This document shows positions 44,641 through 54,416 of a stretch of 64,000 nucleotides of DNA, one piece after another. Position numbers and translations under genes: made by a program. Source of the stretch: an uncultured Campylobacter sp. (GTDB lineage: Bacteria; Campylobacterota; Campylobacteria; Campylobacterales; Campylobacteraceae); the NCBI GenBank assembly GCA_934718785.1, contig CAKVAF010000011.1, forward strand, positions 3,227-67,226, read 5' to 3'. The number at the start of each line of letters is the position of its first letter. Within the stretch, counting starts at the first letter, position 1. The notes beneath the pieces are model-generated. The model saw nothing but the letters and a program-made list of their open reading frames with translations, ran no database searches and had not been told where the DNA came from.

Positions 44641-46224
44641 TTAAATTTCAGCATATCTTGCAAACACACAAGGCTTAAGTGCATTCAGCTCATCAAGCAA
44701 ATCCTTACTCACCCCATCATCAATACGAATGACTGCTAAAGCATAACCCGAGCCATCGCGTCCCAGTCTAAAATCAGCGATATTGATATTTTTCTTTGCT
44801 AAAATGTCGCTAATGGTAGCGATGACGCCGGGCACATCTTCGTTTTTAAAGATGATCATCTTACCCTTTGGCTTAAAATCTGTTTTAAAGCCATTAAGCT
44901 CAACAATGCGCGGTTCATTCTCATCAAAAATCGTCCCTGCAATCGCAAAATTCGCATCGCCTGTCGAAATTTTCACACAAAGCTTGTTTTTATAGCCACT
45001 TTGTGCTAAAACTTCATAAGATAAATCAATGCCCTTATCCTTAGCCACAAACTCGGCATTGAGATAATTAATGCTATCTCCTAATATGCTTTTAAGCGCT
45101 CCCACAACAGCAAAAGTGAGCATGGATTTTGCAAACTCAGCGATCTTGCCCTCAGCTTCAAGCTTGATACTTTGAATCGCTCCTTTTTGAATTTGCGCGC
45201 ACAAAAAGGCCATTTTTGAAACAAGCTCGATATAAGGAGCTGCAAAGTCCGGTAAATCCTCAGTTTTAATAGGCAAATTTAAAGCATTCGCAAAGCTGAT
45301 ATCTCGCGCTGCGTTTAGGGCATTTTCACAAGCTTGAATGGCGATATTTCTTTGACTCTCAAGCGTGTTTGCACCCAAATGTGCGGTGGCTGAGACATTT
45401 TCAAAGTCTAAAATCGCGTTATTTGTCGCGGGTTCTTTGTCAAAAACATCAATGCCCAGCCAAGCGATTTTCCCACTCTCAAGCCCAGCTTTTAAGGCTT
45501 CTTCAATGTAAAGCCCACCGCGCGCGCAGTTAATGAGCCTAATGCCTTCTTTCATTTTTTTAAGCTCATCAAACCCTATCATCGCGGTGGTTTCTTTAGT
45601 TTTTGGGGTATGAATAGTGATGAAATCACTTTGTGTTAAGATATCGTCTAAATTTGTGGTATAACTCATGTCTAAATCCGTGACTTTAGCAGGATTGATA
45701 TAAGGATCGTAAGCTAGAATTTTCATGCCAAAAGCCTTAGCGCGAATAGCCACGCGAGAGCCGATGTTACCAAAGCCTATAATTCCAAGCGTTTTATCCT
45801 TTAGCTCTACGCCATACCATTTTTCGCGCTTCCACTCGCGCTCTAATTTAAGATGATTACAAGCATTTGTAAAAGATCGGGCCGCGCAAAGTAAATGCGC
45901 CATCGTAAGCTCCACCGCAGCGATGGTGTTGGCAGTAGGCACGTTCATCACGATAACGCCTCTTTTGCTCGCTTCTGCTATATTGACATTATCCACGCCC
46001 ACACCCGCGCGCACCAAAGCCTTTAAATGAGGTGCAGCATTTAAAAAGGCTTCATCCACATCGGTCGAACTTCTAGTAATCGCCACATCCACATCTTTTA
46101 AAAGGCTTAAAAGCTCGTCCTTTGGCACTTTTGCCGCTTCGATCAAATCAATATCATCGGCCTTTCTTAAAATTTCAAAACCCTCATCTAAAATCGCATC
46201 ACAAACGATGATTTTCTTTTTCAT
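44641..46224 (-). CDS. serA: D-3-phosphoglycerate dehydrogenase
   Basis: About 527 residues from ATG 46224 (GGAG nine bases upstream; it overlaps the preceding stop as ATGA; TTG 46230 is less likely). Rossmann motif LGIIGFGNIGSRVA near residue 148, catalytic Arg in NCARGGLY, Glu in DVFDKEP and His in TAHLGANT. The C-terminal half holds the allosteric substrate-binding and ACT domains (MIIFKNEDVPGVIATISDIL), the long type-1 SerA form regulated by serine. First committed step of serine synthesis. Member of the conserved run serA-x-rpsA-ispH-aroA-pheT-pheS. Confidence 0.96.
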   Translation of the reverse strand: MKKKIIVCDAILDEGFEILRKADDIDLIEAAKVPKDELLSLLKDVDVAITRSSTDVDEAFLNAAPHLKALVRAGVGVDNVNIAEASKRGVIVMNVPTANTIAAVELTMAHLLCAARSFTNACNHLKLEREWKREKWYGVELKDKTLGIIGFGNIGSRVAIRAKAFGMKILAYDPYINPAKVTDLDMSYTTNLDDILTQSDFITIHTPKTKETTAMIGFDELKKMKEGIRLINCARGGLYIEEALKAGLESGKIAWLGIDVFDKEPATNNAILDFENVSATAHLGANTLESQRNIAIQACENALNAARDISFANALNLPIKTEDLPDFAAPYIELVSKMAFLCAQIQKGAIQSIKLEAEGKIAEFAKSMLTFAVVGALKSILGDSINYLNAEFVAKDKGIDLSYEVLAQSGYKNKLCVKISTGDANFAIAGTIFDENEPRIVELNGFKTDFKPKGKMIIFKNEDVPGVIATISDILAKKNINIADFRLGRDGSGYALAVIRIDDGVSKDLLDELNALKPCVFARYAEI

Positions 46225-46709
46225 AGCCAAATCTCCTTTATTTCAGTATGTATGTCATAGACAAGTAGCCTTTTTTTGATGTCTTCAAGCAAGGTTTTAT
46301 TATCCGTGTCTAAAAAAATTTTGGTCTCTTCGCCGGTATGAATGAGCGAATATTTAACTTCAAAGAAATTTAAAGTCTGCTTGAGACAAAAAAGTGAATA
46401 AATGTCATTTTTATCGATTAAAAGTTGATAGTATTTGTTTTTAGGAGCAAAGGCGCTTGTATCAGGCGTGAAGACCATAGAAAAATACTCAGCTGCGGGC
46501 GCGTAATCCTTTGCCTTGAGTTTAGCGAGCTTATCTTGCCACTGTAAAGGCGTATAAGAAGTGCTTTGGCTTTGATTTGTCTCGCTTTCTTCAAGCACAT
46601 TGCTTTCGCCCTCATAAATGAGTGCATTTGCCTTAAACACATACACTAAAGCCACAATCAAAGCTAAAAAAAGCAGGGCTAAAACGATAAAAAAGCTATA
46701 TTTTTTCAT
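46221..46709 (-). CDS. Conserved membrane-anchored protein between rpsA and serA
   Basis: 162 residues. One N-terminal membrane helix (about 5-26, SFFIVLALLFLALIVALVYVF), then a Ser/Gln/Asn-rich linker (VLEESETNQSQSTS) and a compact periplasmic domain of about 100 residues with no recognised motif. It overlaps serA by four bases. A homologue sits in the same place in C. jejuni (Cj0892c as I recall). Function unknown. Confidence 0.8.
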   Translation of the reverse strand: MKKYSFFIVLALLFLALIVALVYVFKANALIYEGESNVLEESETNQSQSTSYTPLQWQDKLAKLKAKDYAPAAEYFSMVFTPDTSAFAPKNKYYQLLIDKNDIYSLFCLKQTLNFFEVKYSLIHTGEETKIFLDTDNKTLLEDIKKRLLVYDIHTEIKEIWL

Positions 46710-46724
46710 CCTACTTTCCTAAAT

Positions 46725-48365
46725 TTAAGAAAGTTTTTCCTTGATAATATCTCCTAAAGTTACCTTATCTTCATTATTTAGCTCTTTAAGAACTTGTCTT
46801 TCTTTTATTCTTTGTAAATTTTTCACACTGAGACGAATGTGATGCTTTTTCTCATCAATCAAACTTATCGCAACTTCTATTTCAGCGTCTTTTTTAAGCT
46901 CTTCTAAGTCCTTAGCGCTAATATCTTCTTTGTGAATGAGCGCATCAATTCCTGGCTCAAGCTCCACAAAGACACCAAAGTTTTTAATGTCTTTGATTTT
47001 ACCCCTTACAATGTCGCCTGCTTTGTGGCTTTTAGCGTAGTTTTGTATAGGACTTGTGCTAAGCTCTCTTAAAGAAAGGGATATTTTTTGTTTTTCGCTG
47101 TCAATTTTAATGATTTTTACCTCAATTTCATCGCCAGCCTTAAACAAATCTTTGCATTTGACATTTCTATCCCATGAAGAATCTTCATTATGCAAAAGCC
47201 CCTCGACATTATCAATCTTTATAAAGGCTCCAAAAGCAGTAAGCGAGACTACTTTTCCTTTGACAATATCACCCACCTTATACTTTTTTAAAAACTCATC
47301 AAAAGGCTTATCTAAAAGGGCTTTTAAAGATACTCGCAAACGCCTTGCCTCAGGATTGATCTCGATAACTTCGACTTCAAGCTCTTGATTTTTGCTAATG
47401 TATTCCTTAGGATGTTTAATATTTTTATCCCAAGAAATTTCGCTAATATGCAAAAAACCCTCGATATCATTTCCCAAATCTACAAAAGCACCGTAATTTT
47501 CGATATTTGAGACGACCACCTTAATCGTATCTCCCACATCCAAAGCCCCTTTTATCTCGCTCCAAGGATCAGGTAAAGCCGCTTTTATAGATAGTGATAA
47601 ATGCTTTTTATCGCTGTCATATTTGAGCGCTTTTACCTTGACTTTGTCGCCTTCTTTATAAAGTGCGCTAGGATTTACATGCCCCTTGTATGAAATTTCA
47701 CTATAATGCACGAGTCCGTCAACACCCTCAACATTCACAAACATTCCATAACTTGTGATTTTTTTAATAATTCCTTCTAAAATTTTATCCTCTTGTAAAA
47801 GCTCACTCACGATTTCTTTGCGTTTTTTACGCTCTTCATCGACGATTTTTTTGCGAGACACTACCACGCTTTGTTCGTCTTTATCAATTTTTATGATTTT
47901 TACTTTTAAGCTTTTACCTAGGGCATTATCCTTTGTATTAAAGTGTGATTTAGGTAAGAAAAACTCCACACCATCATTATCCACGCAAACAAAGCCGCCC
48001 TTATTTTTTTCTATGATTTTCACATCCACGAAAGGCTCGCTATTTTCATCATAATTTTTAATAAACTCAATGACCTTTTTCTTTCTCAAAGCCTTCTTAT
48101 GAGACAAAAGAGCCCTGCCTGAGTGGCTCCCTGTAATTGCGACTTCTATCGTATCGCCCGCTTTAAAATCTCCATCAAGCTCGCTTAAAGGCAAAATGCC
48201 CTCTGATTTCTTGCCAATATCCACAAAAGCTTCATCGCCATCTATTTTAACAATCACGCCCGTTGTCACAGAAGAATCGTGCTTATTGTCATACTGCTTT
48301 AAAAGCTCTTCGAAATTTTCGGCTTCAAAATCCTCAAATTTGGCCTCTTTGTTTGCCTCGTTCAT
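46725..48365 (-). CDS. rpsA: Ribosomal protein S1
   Basis: 546 residues made of about six S1 (OB-fold) repeats; clear repeat starts include GVIVKIDGDEAFVDIGKKSE, GIIKKITSYGMFVNVEGVDG, VVVSNIENYGAFVDLGNDIE, GKVVSLTAFGAFIKIDNVEG and GKIKDIKNFGVFVELEPGID. The first two repeats are the ribosome-binding type, the later ones bind mRNA. It recruits mRNAs with structured or weak ribosome sites to the 30S subunit. Acidic leader before the first repeat. Own promoter likely in the 66 bases before ispH's stop. Confidence 0.96.
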   Translation of the reverse strand: MNEANKEAKFEDFEAENFEELLKQYDNKHDSSVTTGVIVKIDGDEAFVDIGKKSEGILPLSELDGDFKAGDTIEVAITGSHSGRALLSHKKALRKKKVIEFIKNYDENSEPFVDVKIIEKNKGGFVCVDNDGVEFFLPKSHFNTKDNALGKSLKVKIIKIDKDEQSVVVSRKKIVDEERKKRKEIVSELLQEDKILEGIIKKITSYGMFVNVEGVDGLVHYSEISYKGHVNPSALYKEGDKVKVKALKYDSDKKHLSLSIKAALPDPWSEIKGALDVGDTIKVVVSNIENYGAFVDLGNDIEGFLHISEISWDKNIKHPKEYISKNQELEVEVIEINPEARRLRVSLKALLDKPFDEFLKKYKVGDIVKGKVVSLTAFGAFIKIDNVEGLLHNEDSSWDRNVKCKDLFKAGDEIEVKIIKIDSEKQKISLSLRELSTSPIQNYAKSHKAGDIVRGKIKDIKNFGVFVELEPGIDALIHKEDISAKDLEELKKDAEIEVAISLIDEKKHHIRLSVKNLQRIKERQVLKELNNEDKVTLGDIIKEKLS

Positions 48366-48431
48366 CGTGGTCCTTCTTTAAATAAAATAAAATCGAGCCT
48401 GATTATATCTTAATTTTTCTTTACATTAGCT

Positions 48432-49265
48432 TTAATATGCGCTTAAATTTTCAATTTTTTTAATCACTTGCTCGATGATCCAATCAGGCGTGCTAGCCCC
48501 AGCAGAAATACCACAATGCTTTTTGCCCTCAAACCACGCTTTTTGAAGTTCTTTTTCAGTTTCTATGAGGTAGCTATCTTCACAATTTGCTTTTGAGATT
48601 AAAAAAAGTTGTTTTGTATTTGCTGAGTTTTTACCGCCCACGATAATCATCACATCGCTTTTTTTGGAAAGCTCGGTAATGGCGGCTTGATTTTTAAAAG
48701 TCGCGTCACAAATGGTGTTAAAAACGCGCACTTCTTTAACTTTGAGCATTAAAAAATTTACAATTTTCATAAATTGCTCGATTTTTTTCGTCGTCTGGCT
48801 CACCACAGCGACTTTTGGGCCCAATTTAATATTTTCAAGCTCTTTTTCATCAAGCACCACATAAGCTTTCGTGCTGACATAGCTTTTTACGCCCTTTACC
48901 TCAGGGTGATTTTCATCGCCAAAAATGACCACTTCATAGCCTTGTGCGCTCATTTCTTCACAAATTTGCTGAGGCTTGGTTACAAAAGGACAAGTCGCAT
49001 CAAAGATTTCTATATTTTTCTTTTTAAGCTCGGCTAAATCGCCCTTTGTGATACCGTGCGTTCTTATAATCGCCTTTTTTTCGCCCTTTAGCTCGTGGAT
49101 ATTTTCTAAAGTTTTTACATTAAAGCTTGTTTTAAGCCTTGAAATTTCGGCATTATTGTGAATTAAAGGTCCTATTGTCGCAGCGTCTTTTATCTGCTCG
49201 GCTTTTTTAATGGCTCTTTTAACGCCAAAACAAAAGCCATAATTTTTAGCAAGCTCAATGATCAA
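48432..49265 (-). CDS. ispH: 4-hydroxy-3-methylbut-2-enyl diphosphate reductase
   Basis: 277 residues. The three cysteines of the [4Fe-4S] cluster are present: NYGFCFGVKRA (Cys12), DATCPFVTKP (about 94) and NTICDATFKNQ (about 191). HPEVKG and ISAGASTPDWIIEQV are further family marks. It makes IPP and DMAPP in the last step of the MEP isoprenoid pathway. Overlaps the aroA end by 11 bases. Confidence 0.96.
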   Translation of the reverse strand: MIIELAKNYGFCFGVKRAIKKAEQIKDAATIGPLIHNNAEISRLKTSFNVKTLENIHELKGEKKAIIRTHGITKGDLAELKKKNIEIFDATCPFVTKPQQICEEMSAQGYEVVIFGDENHPEVKGVKSYVSTKAYVVLDEKELENIKLGPKVAVVSQTTKKIEQFMKIVNFLMLKVKEVRVFNTICDATFKNQAAITELSKKSDVMIIVGGKNSANTKQLFLISKANCEDSYLIETEKELQKAWFEGKKHCGISAGASTPDWIIEQVIKKIENLSAY

Positions 49266-50550
49266 TTTTTGCTCCCATTTTTTTCAAAAGTTTAACAAAA
49301 TTTGGAAAAGAAGTGTTAATGCAAGCACTATCATCAATTTCAACCCCACAAACAAGTCCCAAAATCGCAAAGCTCATCGCTATACGGTGATCGCCATAAC
49401 TTTGAATTTTAGCCGCTTTAACCTTCCCGCCTGTGATTTTAAAGCCATCCTCAAGTTCTTTAGCCTTAACTTGACATTTTTTTAAATTTTCTATCATAAC
49501 GGCTATTCTATCGCTTTCTTTGACTCTTAATTCTTTAGCATTTTTAAGCACGCTTGTGCCGCTAGCAAAGGCAAATGCTATGGCTAAAGCAGGCGCTTCA
49601 TCAATGAGCCAAGATATATTTTCACTCACTTCAACAGCCTTTAAAAAACTGCTTTGTGCGGTAATTTCTCCTATTTTCTCATAAGAGTTTTGCTTTATTT
49701 TAAACTCAATTTTTGCGCCCATTTTTTGTAAAATCTTAAAGGCTTCAATGCGCGTTTCATTAAGCAAAACATTTTTTAAAACGACCTTAGAATTTGGCAA
49801 AAGCACAGCCGCTAGGGCAAAATAAAAGCTTGAGCTAGGATCATTAGGGATAGTGATATTTAAGGGCTTTAAAGGAGTTTTTAAAGGCGAAATTTCAAGC
49901 TTTTGAGCGCCTTTTTTATCACTTTTTAGCACTTTTAAAGGTGCATTCATAAATAAAAGCATATTTTCGCTGTGATTACGGCTAAGCTCAAATTCAGTAT
50001 AAAAGCTTTTTTTGTCTGCCTTAAAGCCTGCTAAAATGAGAGCTGTTTTAACCTGAGCTGAAGCGATTTTGCTTTGATAATCAAAGCTTTTAAGCCTTGC
50101 TCCTACGATGGCAAGGGGGGCTAAATTTGCATTTTCTCGCCCATAAATTCTAGCTCCTATCTCACTTAAGGGCTGGCTAAGCCTTTTCATCGGCCTTTTA
50201 TTAAGATAAATATCCCCACTTAAAACAAAAAATTTTCCCTCAACGCCCGCTAAAAAGCCCATTAAAAGTCTCATCGCTGTGCCTGAGTTCCCACAATCTA
50301 AAATATCATTAGGCGATAAAATTTGCTTTGGCGGTGTGATGCTGACCTCGCCGCCTTTTCGCTCAACTCTAGCGCCCAAGTTTTCAATGATTTTAAGCGT
50401 GTTTAGAGTATCTTCAGCTAAAAGATAGTTTTTTGCCACGCTTTTTTTAGCACAAAGCATTGAAAAAAGGCTAAATCGGTGGCTAATGCTCTTATCGCTT
50501 GCGATTTTGCTAAAGCTTGCGTTAAAACAAGTCAGGGGATAAACTCTCAT
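49255..50550 (-). CDS. aroA: 3-phosphoshikimate 1-carboxyvinyltransferase (EPSP synthase)
   Basis: 431 residues. SDKSISHRFSLFSMLC near residue 15, LDCGNSGTAMRLLMGFLAG near residue 85, and the late LRVKESDRIAVM and SYGDHRIAMSFA are the EPSP synthase signatures, with catalytic Lys and Asp/Glu residues retained. It adds enolpyruvate to shikimate-3-phosphate, ahead of chorismate, the substrate of TrpE in this window. Overlaps ispH downstream; three bases separate it from pheT. Confidence 0.96.
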   Translation of the reverse strand: MRVYPLTCFNASFSKIASDKSISHRFSLFSMLCAKKSVAKNYLLAEDTLNTLKIIENLGARVERKGGEVSITPPKQILSPNDILDCGNSGTAMRLLMGFLAGVEGKFFVLSGDIYLNKRPMKRLSQPLSEIGARIYGRENANLAPLAIVGARLKSFDYQSKIASAQVKTALILAGFKADKKSFYTEFELSRNHSENMLLFMNAPLKVLKSDKKGAQKLEISPLKTPLKPLNITIPNDPSSSFYFALAAVLLPNSKVVLKNVLLNETRIEAFKILQKMGAKIEFKIKQNSYEKIGEITAQSSFLKAVEVSENISWLIDEAPALAIAFAFASGTSVLKNAKELRVKESDRIAVMIENLKKCQVKAKELEDGFKITGGKVKAAKIQSYGDHRIAMSFAILGLVCGVEIDDSACINTSFPNFVKLLKKMGAKIDH

Positions 50551-50553
50551 TGC

Positions 50554-52878
50554 TTACCTTAAATTTAAACCCAGCTTATCTTTAAGCGCCAACACAATTA
50601 CATTCATCGCGTCGCTGACTTCACTATCTTCAAGCGTTCTTTCTAAATTTCTAAAGATAAAATTAAGGCTTAAGCTAAAATTATCCTTCAAACTTTCATC
50701 ACTGTATAAATCAATGATTTTAAACTCGGCTAAATTTGGCACTTTCAAGCTTTCTATAAGCTCTTTAATCTTTGTATAATCAAGGCTTTTTGGCACGATA
50801 ATGCTTAAATCCCTGCTGATACTTGGAAATTTTGAAAAGGGGCTCGCCGTTTTAAGACCACTTTTTAAGGTGCTTAAATCAAGCTCGCAAATATAAGTTT
50901 TAGGCAAATCTTTTTGCTTTTCATATTTTAAATGAAGCCTGCCGACTACTCCTATTTTAACACCCTTTTGATAGATAAAGGCTTGCTCATAAGGGCTTAA
51001 AAACTCTACTTTGCTTTCTTTAAGCTCAAAATCAGCGATGATATTTTGAATGCTGGCTAAAAAATCATAAAAGCTAAAAACCTTAGGCTTAGCCTTGTTT
51101 CTTATTTTAGGCTCTTCTTGCAAGCCACTGGCTACAAAGGTGATTTTAGCACTCTCTCTACCCTCATAATCAAACACAGCCCCGCTTTCAAAAAGCTTCA
51201 CACTTTTTTTATTATTCTTAACATTCAAACTTGCAGCGTTTAAAAGATGATTAAGCAAAGTCGGGCGCAGGGTGTTAAGCTCGTTGTTTAAAGGATTTAT
51301 AAGCTTTAATTTACTTGTAGCAAAGCCCAAATTTACAAGCTCTTCCTTGCTATCAAGCACATAATGAACGCTTTCAAAAAAGCCCTCGCTCACAGCCTTT
51401 TGCCTTAGGCTTTTAAGCTCTAAATACTCCTTGTAAGTCTCATTTATGCGCGTTTTTTCGCTAAATTCCAAAGGCTTTGAAGCGATATTATCAATGCCTA
51501 TGATGCGCACGATTTCTTCGCAAATATCATATAAATTCTCTACATCGCTTCTGTGCTGTGGCACTTTGACATTGATTAAATGCTCATCAATAACGCTCAC
51601 TTCAAACTCAAGACGTTTTAAAATGCGCACGATGTCGTTATTATCAATATCCTTGCCGATAATCTCAGCAAGTTGCTTGGCTGAAATTTTAACCTCCTTT
51701 AAAGGCTTTTGACAAATGACTTGCTGAGTGCCTGTGTAAATGCTGACATTTTCATACTTTGAGAGCTTACACATCAAATAATTAAGCCCGATTTCAAGCT
51801 TAGGCTCACTGCCCCTAAAACTTCTATAAAAACTATCTTCATCAAGCTTTTTATAAGTACTTTTAGCTTCTGCGATGATATAAGGCAGAGTGTAGCTTGA
51901 CTGAACGATGATGAGCCTTGAGTTTTCATCAATCTTAGCAAAATCTTCTTGTTTAATACCTGCGACATCAAGCTTTTTATCCTCGTAAAAAACCGCGCTT
52001 TCGCCGTGCTTTTCTTTGGTGATTTTAAGCAAAACTTCCTCGTTTTCACTCTCCTTTAAAGCCTTAAAATCATAAGCGTTAAAAAGCACGCCTGTTGCGT
52101 GCGTGGTGTAGTTTAAGAAATTTAAAAACTCATTTTTTTCAAGCTTGTCTATCAAAGCAAGGCGTAGTTTCATAAGAAGCGATGGCTTAAGCTCGCCATT
52201 TAACTCAAGCATTTTGTAAGCAAAAGTTGAATTTAGATCTTTATCTGAGCTCAAGCGAAACATTCTGCCTATGCCCTTAGCATTTTCATTTTCAGTGCAA
52301 ATTTGCCTTTTTTTCATATCGATATCATAAACAGCGCTTAGATCTCTAGCAATGCCATAAATGCTTAAGCAATCGCCCCTATTTGGCGTAAGTTCTACTT
52401 CTATCAAGTCATCATTAAAAAGCGCGTAAGAATTTAAGGCTTTGCCAAGTTCTAGCTCTCCTATGCTCTCATCCAAAACCATAATGCCATCGTTGATTTT
52501 AGCAAGGCCTAGCTCAGTGGATGAGCATATCATACCCGCACTTTCAACACCCCTTAATTTCGCCTTTTTAATGACTAAATCCCCAAGCTTTGCGCCCACA
52601 AGTGCCACGGCGACAAACTGCCCCTCAGCGACATTTTTCGCCCCACACACAATTTGCAAGTCCTCATTTCCTACATCGACCTTGCAAACATTGAGCTTAT
52701 CGCTGTTTTCAAGCTTTGTCTTTTCTTTGACAAAGCCCACGACCACTTTATCAGCCACTCTTAAATTTCTCGTACTATCTACTTCTATACCGATATCATT
52801 AAGAGCCTTGCTTAAATCCTCTAAGCTCTTATTTTTTATGTCTATAAACTCACTCAGCCAAGTTCTTGTGATAATCAT
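50554..52878 (-). CDS. pheT: Phenylalanine--tRNA ligase beta subunit
   Basis: 774 residues. N-terminal tRNA-binding OB domain ([20 protein letters not shown]), B3/B4 editing region with [21 protein letters not shown]5 domain ([12 protein letters not shown] neighbourhood) and the anticodon-binding FDX-ACB domain at the end ([15 protein letters not shown]). It overlaps pheS by four bases (start inside the pheS stop), so the two subunits are translated together and form the alpha2-beta2 synthetase. Confidence 0.96.
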   Translation of the reverse strand: MIITRTWLSEFIDIKNKSLEDLSKALNDIGIEVDSTRNLRVADKVVVGFVKEKTKLENSDKLNVCKVDVGNEDLQIVCGAKNVAEGQFVAVALVGAKLGDLVIKKAKLRGVESAGMICSSTELGLAKINDGIMVLDESIGELELGKALNSYALFNDDLIEVELTPNRGDCLSIYGIARDLSAVYDIDMKKRQICTENENAKGIGRMFRLSSDKDLNSTFAYKMLELNGELKPSLLMKLRLALIDKLEKNEFLNFLNYTTHATGVLFNAYDFKALKESENEEVLLKITKEKHGESAVFYEDKKLDVAGIKQEDFAKIDENSRLIIVQSSYTLPYIIAEAKSTYKKLDEDSFYRSFRGSEPKLEIGLNYLMCKLSKYENVSIYTGTQQVICQKPLKEVKISAKQLAEIIGKDIDNNDIVRILKRLEFEVSVIDEHLINVKVPQHRSDVENLYDICEEIVRIIGIDNIASKPLEFSEKTRINETYKEYLELKSLRQKAVSEGFFESVHYVLDSKEELVNLGFATSKLKLINPLNNELNTLRPTLLNHLLNAASLNVKNNKKSVKLFESGAVFDYEGRESAKITFVASGLQEEPKIRNKAKPKVFSFYDFLASIQNIIADFELKESKVEFLSPYEQAFIYQKGVKIGVVGRLHLKYEKQKDLPKTYICELDLSTLKSGLKTASPFSKFPSISRDLSIIVPKSLDYTKIKELIESLKVPNLAEFKIIDLYSDESLKDNFSLSLNFIFRNLERTLEDSEVSDAMNVIVLALKDKLGLNLR

Positions 52879-53867
52879 TTAAACTGCTCCAACAATCTTA
52901 AATCTCCTTCAAAAAGCGAGCGCAAATCAGGAATTTTGTGTTTTAACATCGCAAAGCGCTCCACACCAAGCCCAAAGGCATAGCCGCTGACATTTTCTAA
53001 ATTTACAAATTTAAAAACATTAGGATCAACGACCCCACAGCCAAGCACTTCAAGCCAAGTCGTGTGCTTACAAACCCTACAGCCACAGCCCTTACAAAAA
53101 ACACAACTTATATCAACTTCAGCACTAGGCTCTGTGAAAGGGAAAAATGACGGGCGAAAGCGCACTTTAACATCGCCAAAGAAAAAGTGTAAAAACTCTT
53201 CTAAAATGCTTTTTAAATTTGCAAAACTTACCCTAGCTCCTTCCTCAACCACAAGGCCTTCTACTTGATGAAACATCGGCGTGTGTGTTAAATCAAAATC
53301 GCGCCTAAACACAGCTCCTGGTGCTATCATACGAATGGGCGGCTTTTGAGTGAGCATGGTGCGAATTTGCACGGGCGAAGTTTGAGTGCGTAAAAGACGT
53401 TTATCCTCAAAATAAAAAGTATCTTGCATATCTCTAGCAGGGTGTGATTTGGATAAATTTAGGGCTTCAAAATTGTGAAAATCATCTTCTATCAAAGGTC
53501 CTTTTTCAACGCTAAAATTAAGGCTGATGAAGTATTCAATGATAGTGTCCATAGTTTGCATTACAGGATGAAGCGCGCCTGTGCCTGTGCTTTCATCAAA
53601 AAAGCTAAAATGCTGGGCATTTTCTCTCATCTTTTCATCAAAACTGCTGCTTTCAAGCTCTTTAAATTTAGCCTCAAAGGCTTCGTTAAAGCTTTGTTTT
53701 GTTTGATTGAGCTTTGCGGCAAAGTCCTTTTTCTCATCATCTTTTAAATCTTTAAGCTTGGCAAACTCAGCACTTAAGGCACTTTTTTTACCCAAAAGCT
53801 CGACTTTTAATTTTTCAAGCTCGTTTAAATCCTTGCAAGCTTGTATTTTTTCTAAATTCTTTTGCAA
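52875..53867 (-). CDS. pheS: Phenylalanine--tRNA ligase alpha subunit
   Basis: 330 residues. N-terminal coiled coil that grips tRNA (1-85), then the class II core: motif 2 [20 protein letters not shown] near residue 180, [15 protein letters not shown] near 240 and motif 3 [18 protein letters not shown] near the end. [14 protein letters not shown] segment shows four cysteines. All aminoacylation residues look intact. First gene of the long minus-strand run down to serA, facing away from the HIT gene. Confidence 0.96.
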   Translation of the reverse strand: MQKNLEKIQACKDLNELEKLKVELLGKKSALSAEFAKLKDLKDDEKKDFAAKLNQTKQSFNEAFEAKFKELESSSFDEKMRENAQHFSFFDESTGTGALHPVMQTMDTIIEYFISLNFSVEKGPLIEDDFHNFEALNLSKSHPARDMQDTFYFEDKRLLRTQTSPVQIRTMLTQKPPIRMIAPGAVFRRDFDLTHTPMFHQVEGLVVEEGARVSFANLKSILEEFLHFFFGDVKVRFRPSFFPFTEPSAEVDISCVFCKGCGCRVCKHTTWLEVLGCGVVDPNVFKFVNLENVSGYAFGLGVERFAMLKHKIPDLRSLFEGDLRLLEQFK

Positions 53868-53939
53868 AATTTATCCTTAAATCTCTTTTTTAAAGCTTTA
53901 ATTTTAACTAAATTTCATTAAAAGTATCTAAAATTTAAG

Positions 53940-53945
53940 TATAAT
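53940..53945 (+). promoter_or_regulatory. -10 box of the HIT gene
   Basis: TATAAT preceded by AAG and followed 30 bases on by the ATG with AAAGGAGA upstream. The -35 region has no clear match, as usual for Campylobacter. Confidence 0.55.
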
Positions 53946-53975
53946 TATGAAATTTCAGTCTAAAAAGGAGAAAAA

Positions 53976-54287
53976 ATGAGTGAAAAAACGATTTTTGAAA
54001 AAATCATTGATGGCGAATTACCCAGCGAAAAAGTGCTTGAAAGTAATGATTTCCTAGCCTTTAAAGATATCAATCCAAAAGCACCGATTCATATTTTAAT
54101 CGTTACAAAAGAGCATTTCAAGGATTTCAACGAGGTGCGCCCTGAAGTGATGGCTAAAATGACAAGCTTTATCCACGAACTCACCGCATTTTTAAATCTC
54201 AAAGAGTATAAACTGCTTACAAATTGCGGCAAAAAAGCCGGCCAAGAAGTCTTTCATCTGCATTTTCATTTACTTGCTGGCTTTTAA
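53976..54287 (+). CDS. HIT-family nucleotide hydrolase (HinT-like)
   Basis: 103 residues. IFEKIIDGELPSEKVLE at the start and the histidine triad FHLHFHLLAGF at the end define the HIT family, which hydrolyses nucleoside phosphoramidates and related nucleotides. The protein ends two residues after the triad region, somewhat short for HinT (about 110-120), so the usual last few residues are missing. AAAGGAGA precedes ATG. Divergent from pheS, as in C. jejuni (Cj0897c/Cj0898 as I recall). Confidence 0.92.
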   Translation: MSEKTIFEKIIDGELPSEKVLESNDFLAFKDINPKAPIHILIVTKEHFKDFNEVRPEVMAKMTSFIHELTAFLNLKEYKLLTNCGKKAGQEVFHLHFHLLAGF

Positions 54288-54340
54288 CTAAGACGCTAAA
54301 GACAGCGATTAATGAAGCAAATTGCATCATCAAATTTTAT

Positions 54341-54377
54341 TTTGCAATGATAAATAAAAAATTTCTATCATTGCAAA
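54341..54377. terminator. Bidirectional hairpin between convergent HIT and dctA genes
   Basis: TTTGCAATGATA (54341-54352) and TATCATTGCAAA (54366-54377) are perfect inverted repeats with a 13-base loop, with AT-rich tracts on both sides, 40 bases before the dctA stop. Confidence 0.6.
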
Positions 54378-54416
54378 TTTACTTTAATTTATATGATAAA
54401 TTTATAATAAGGGTTT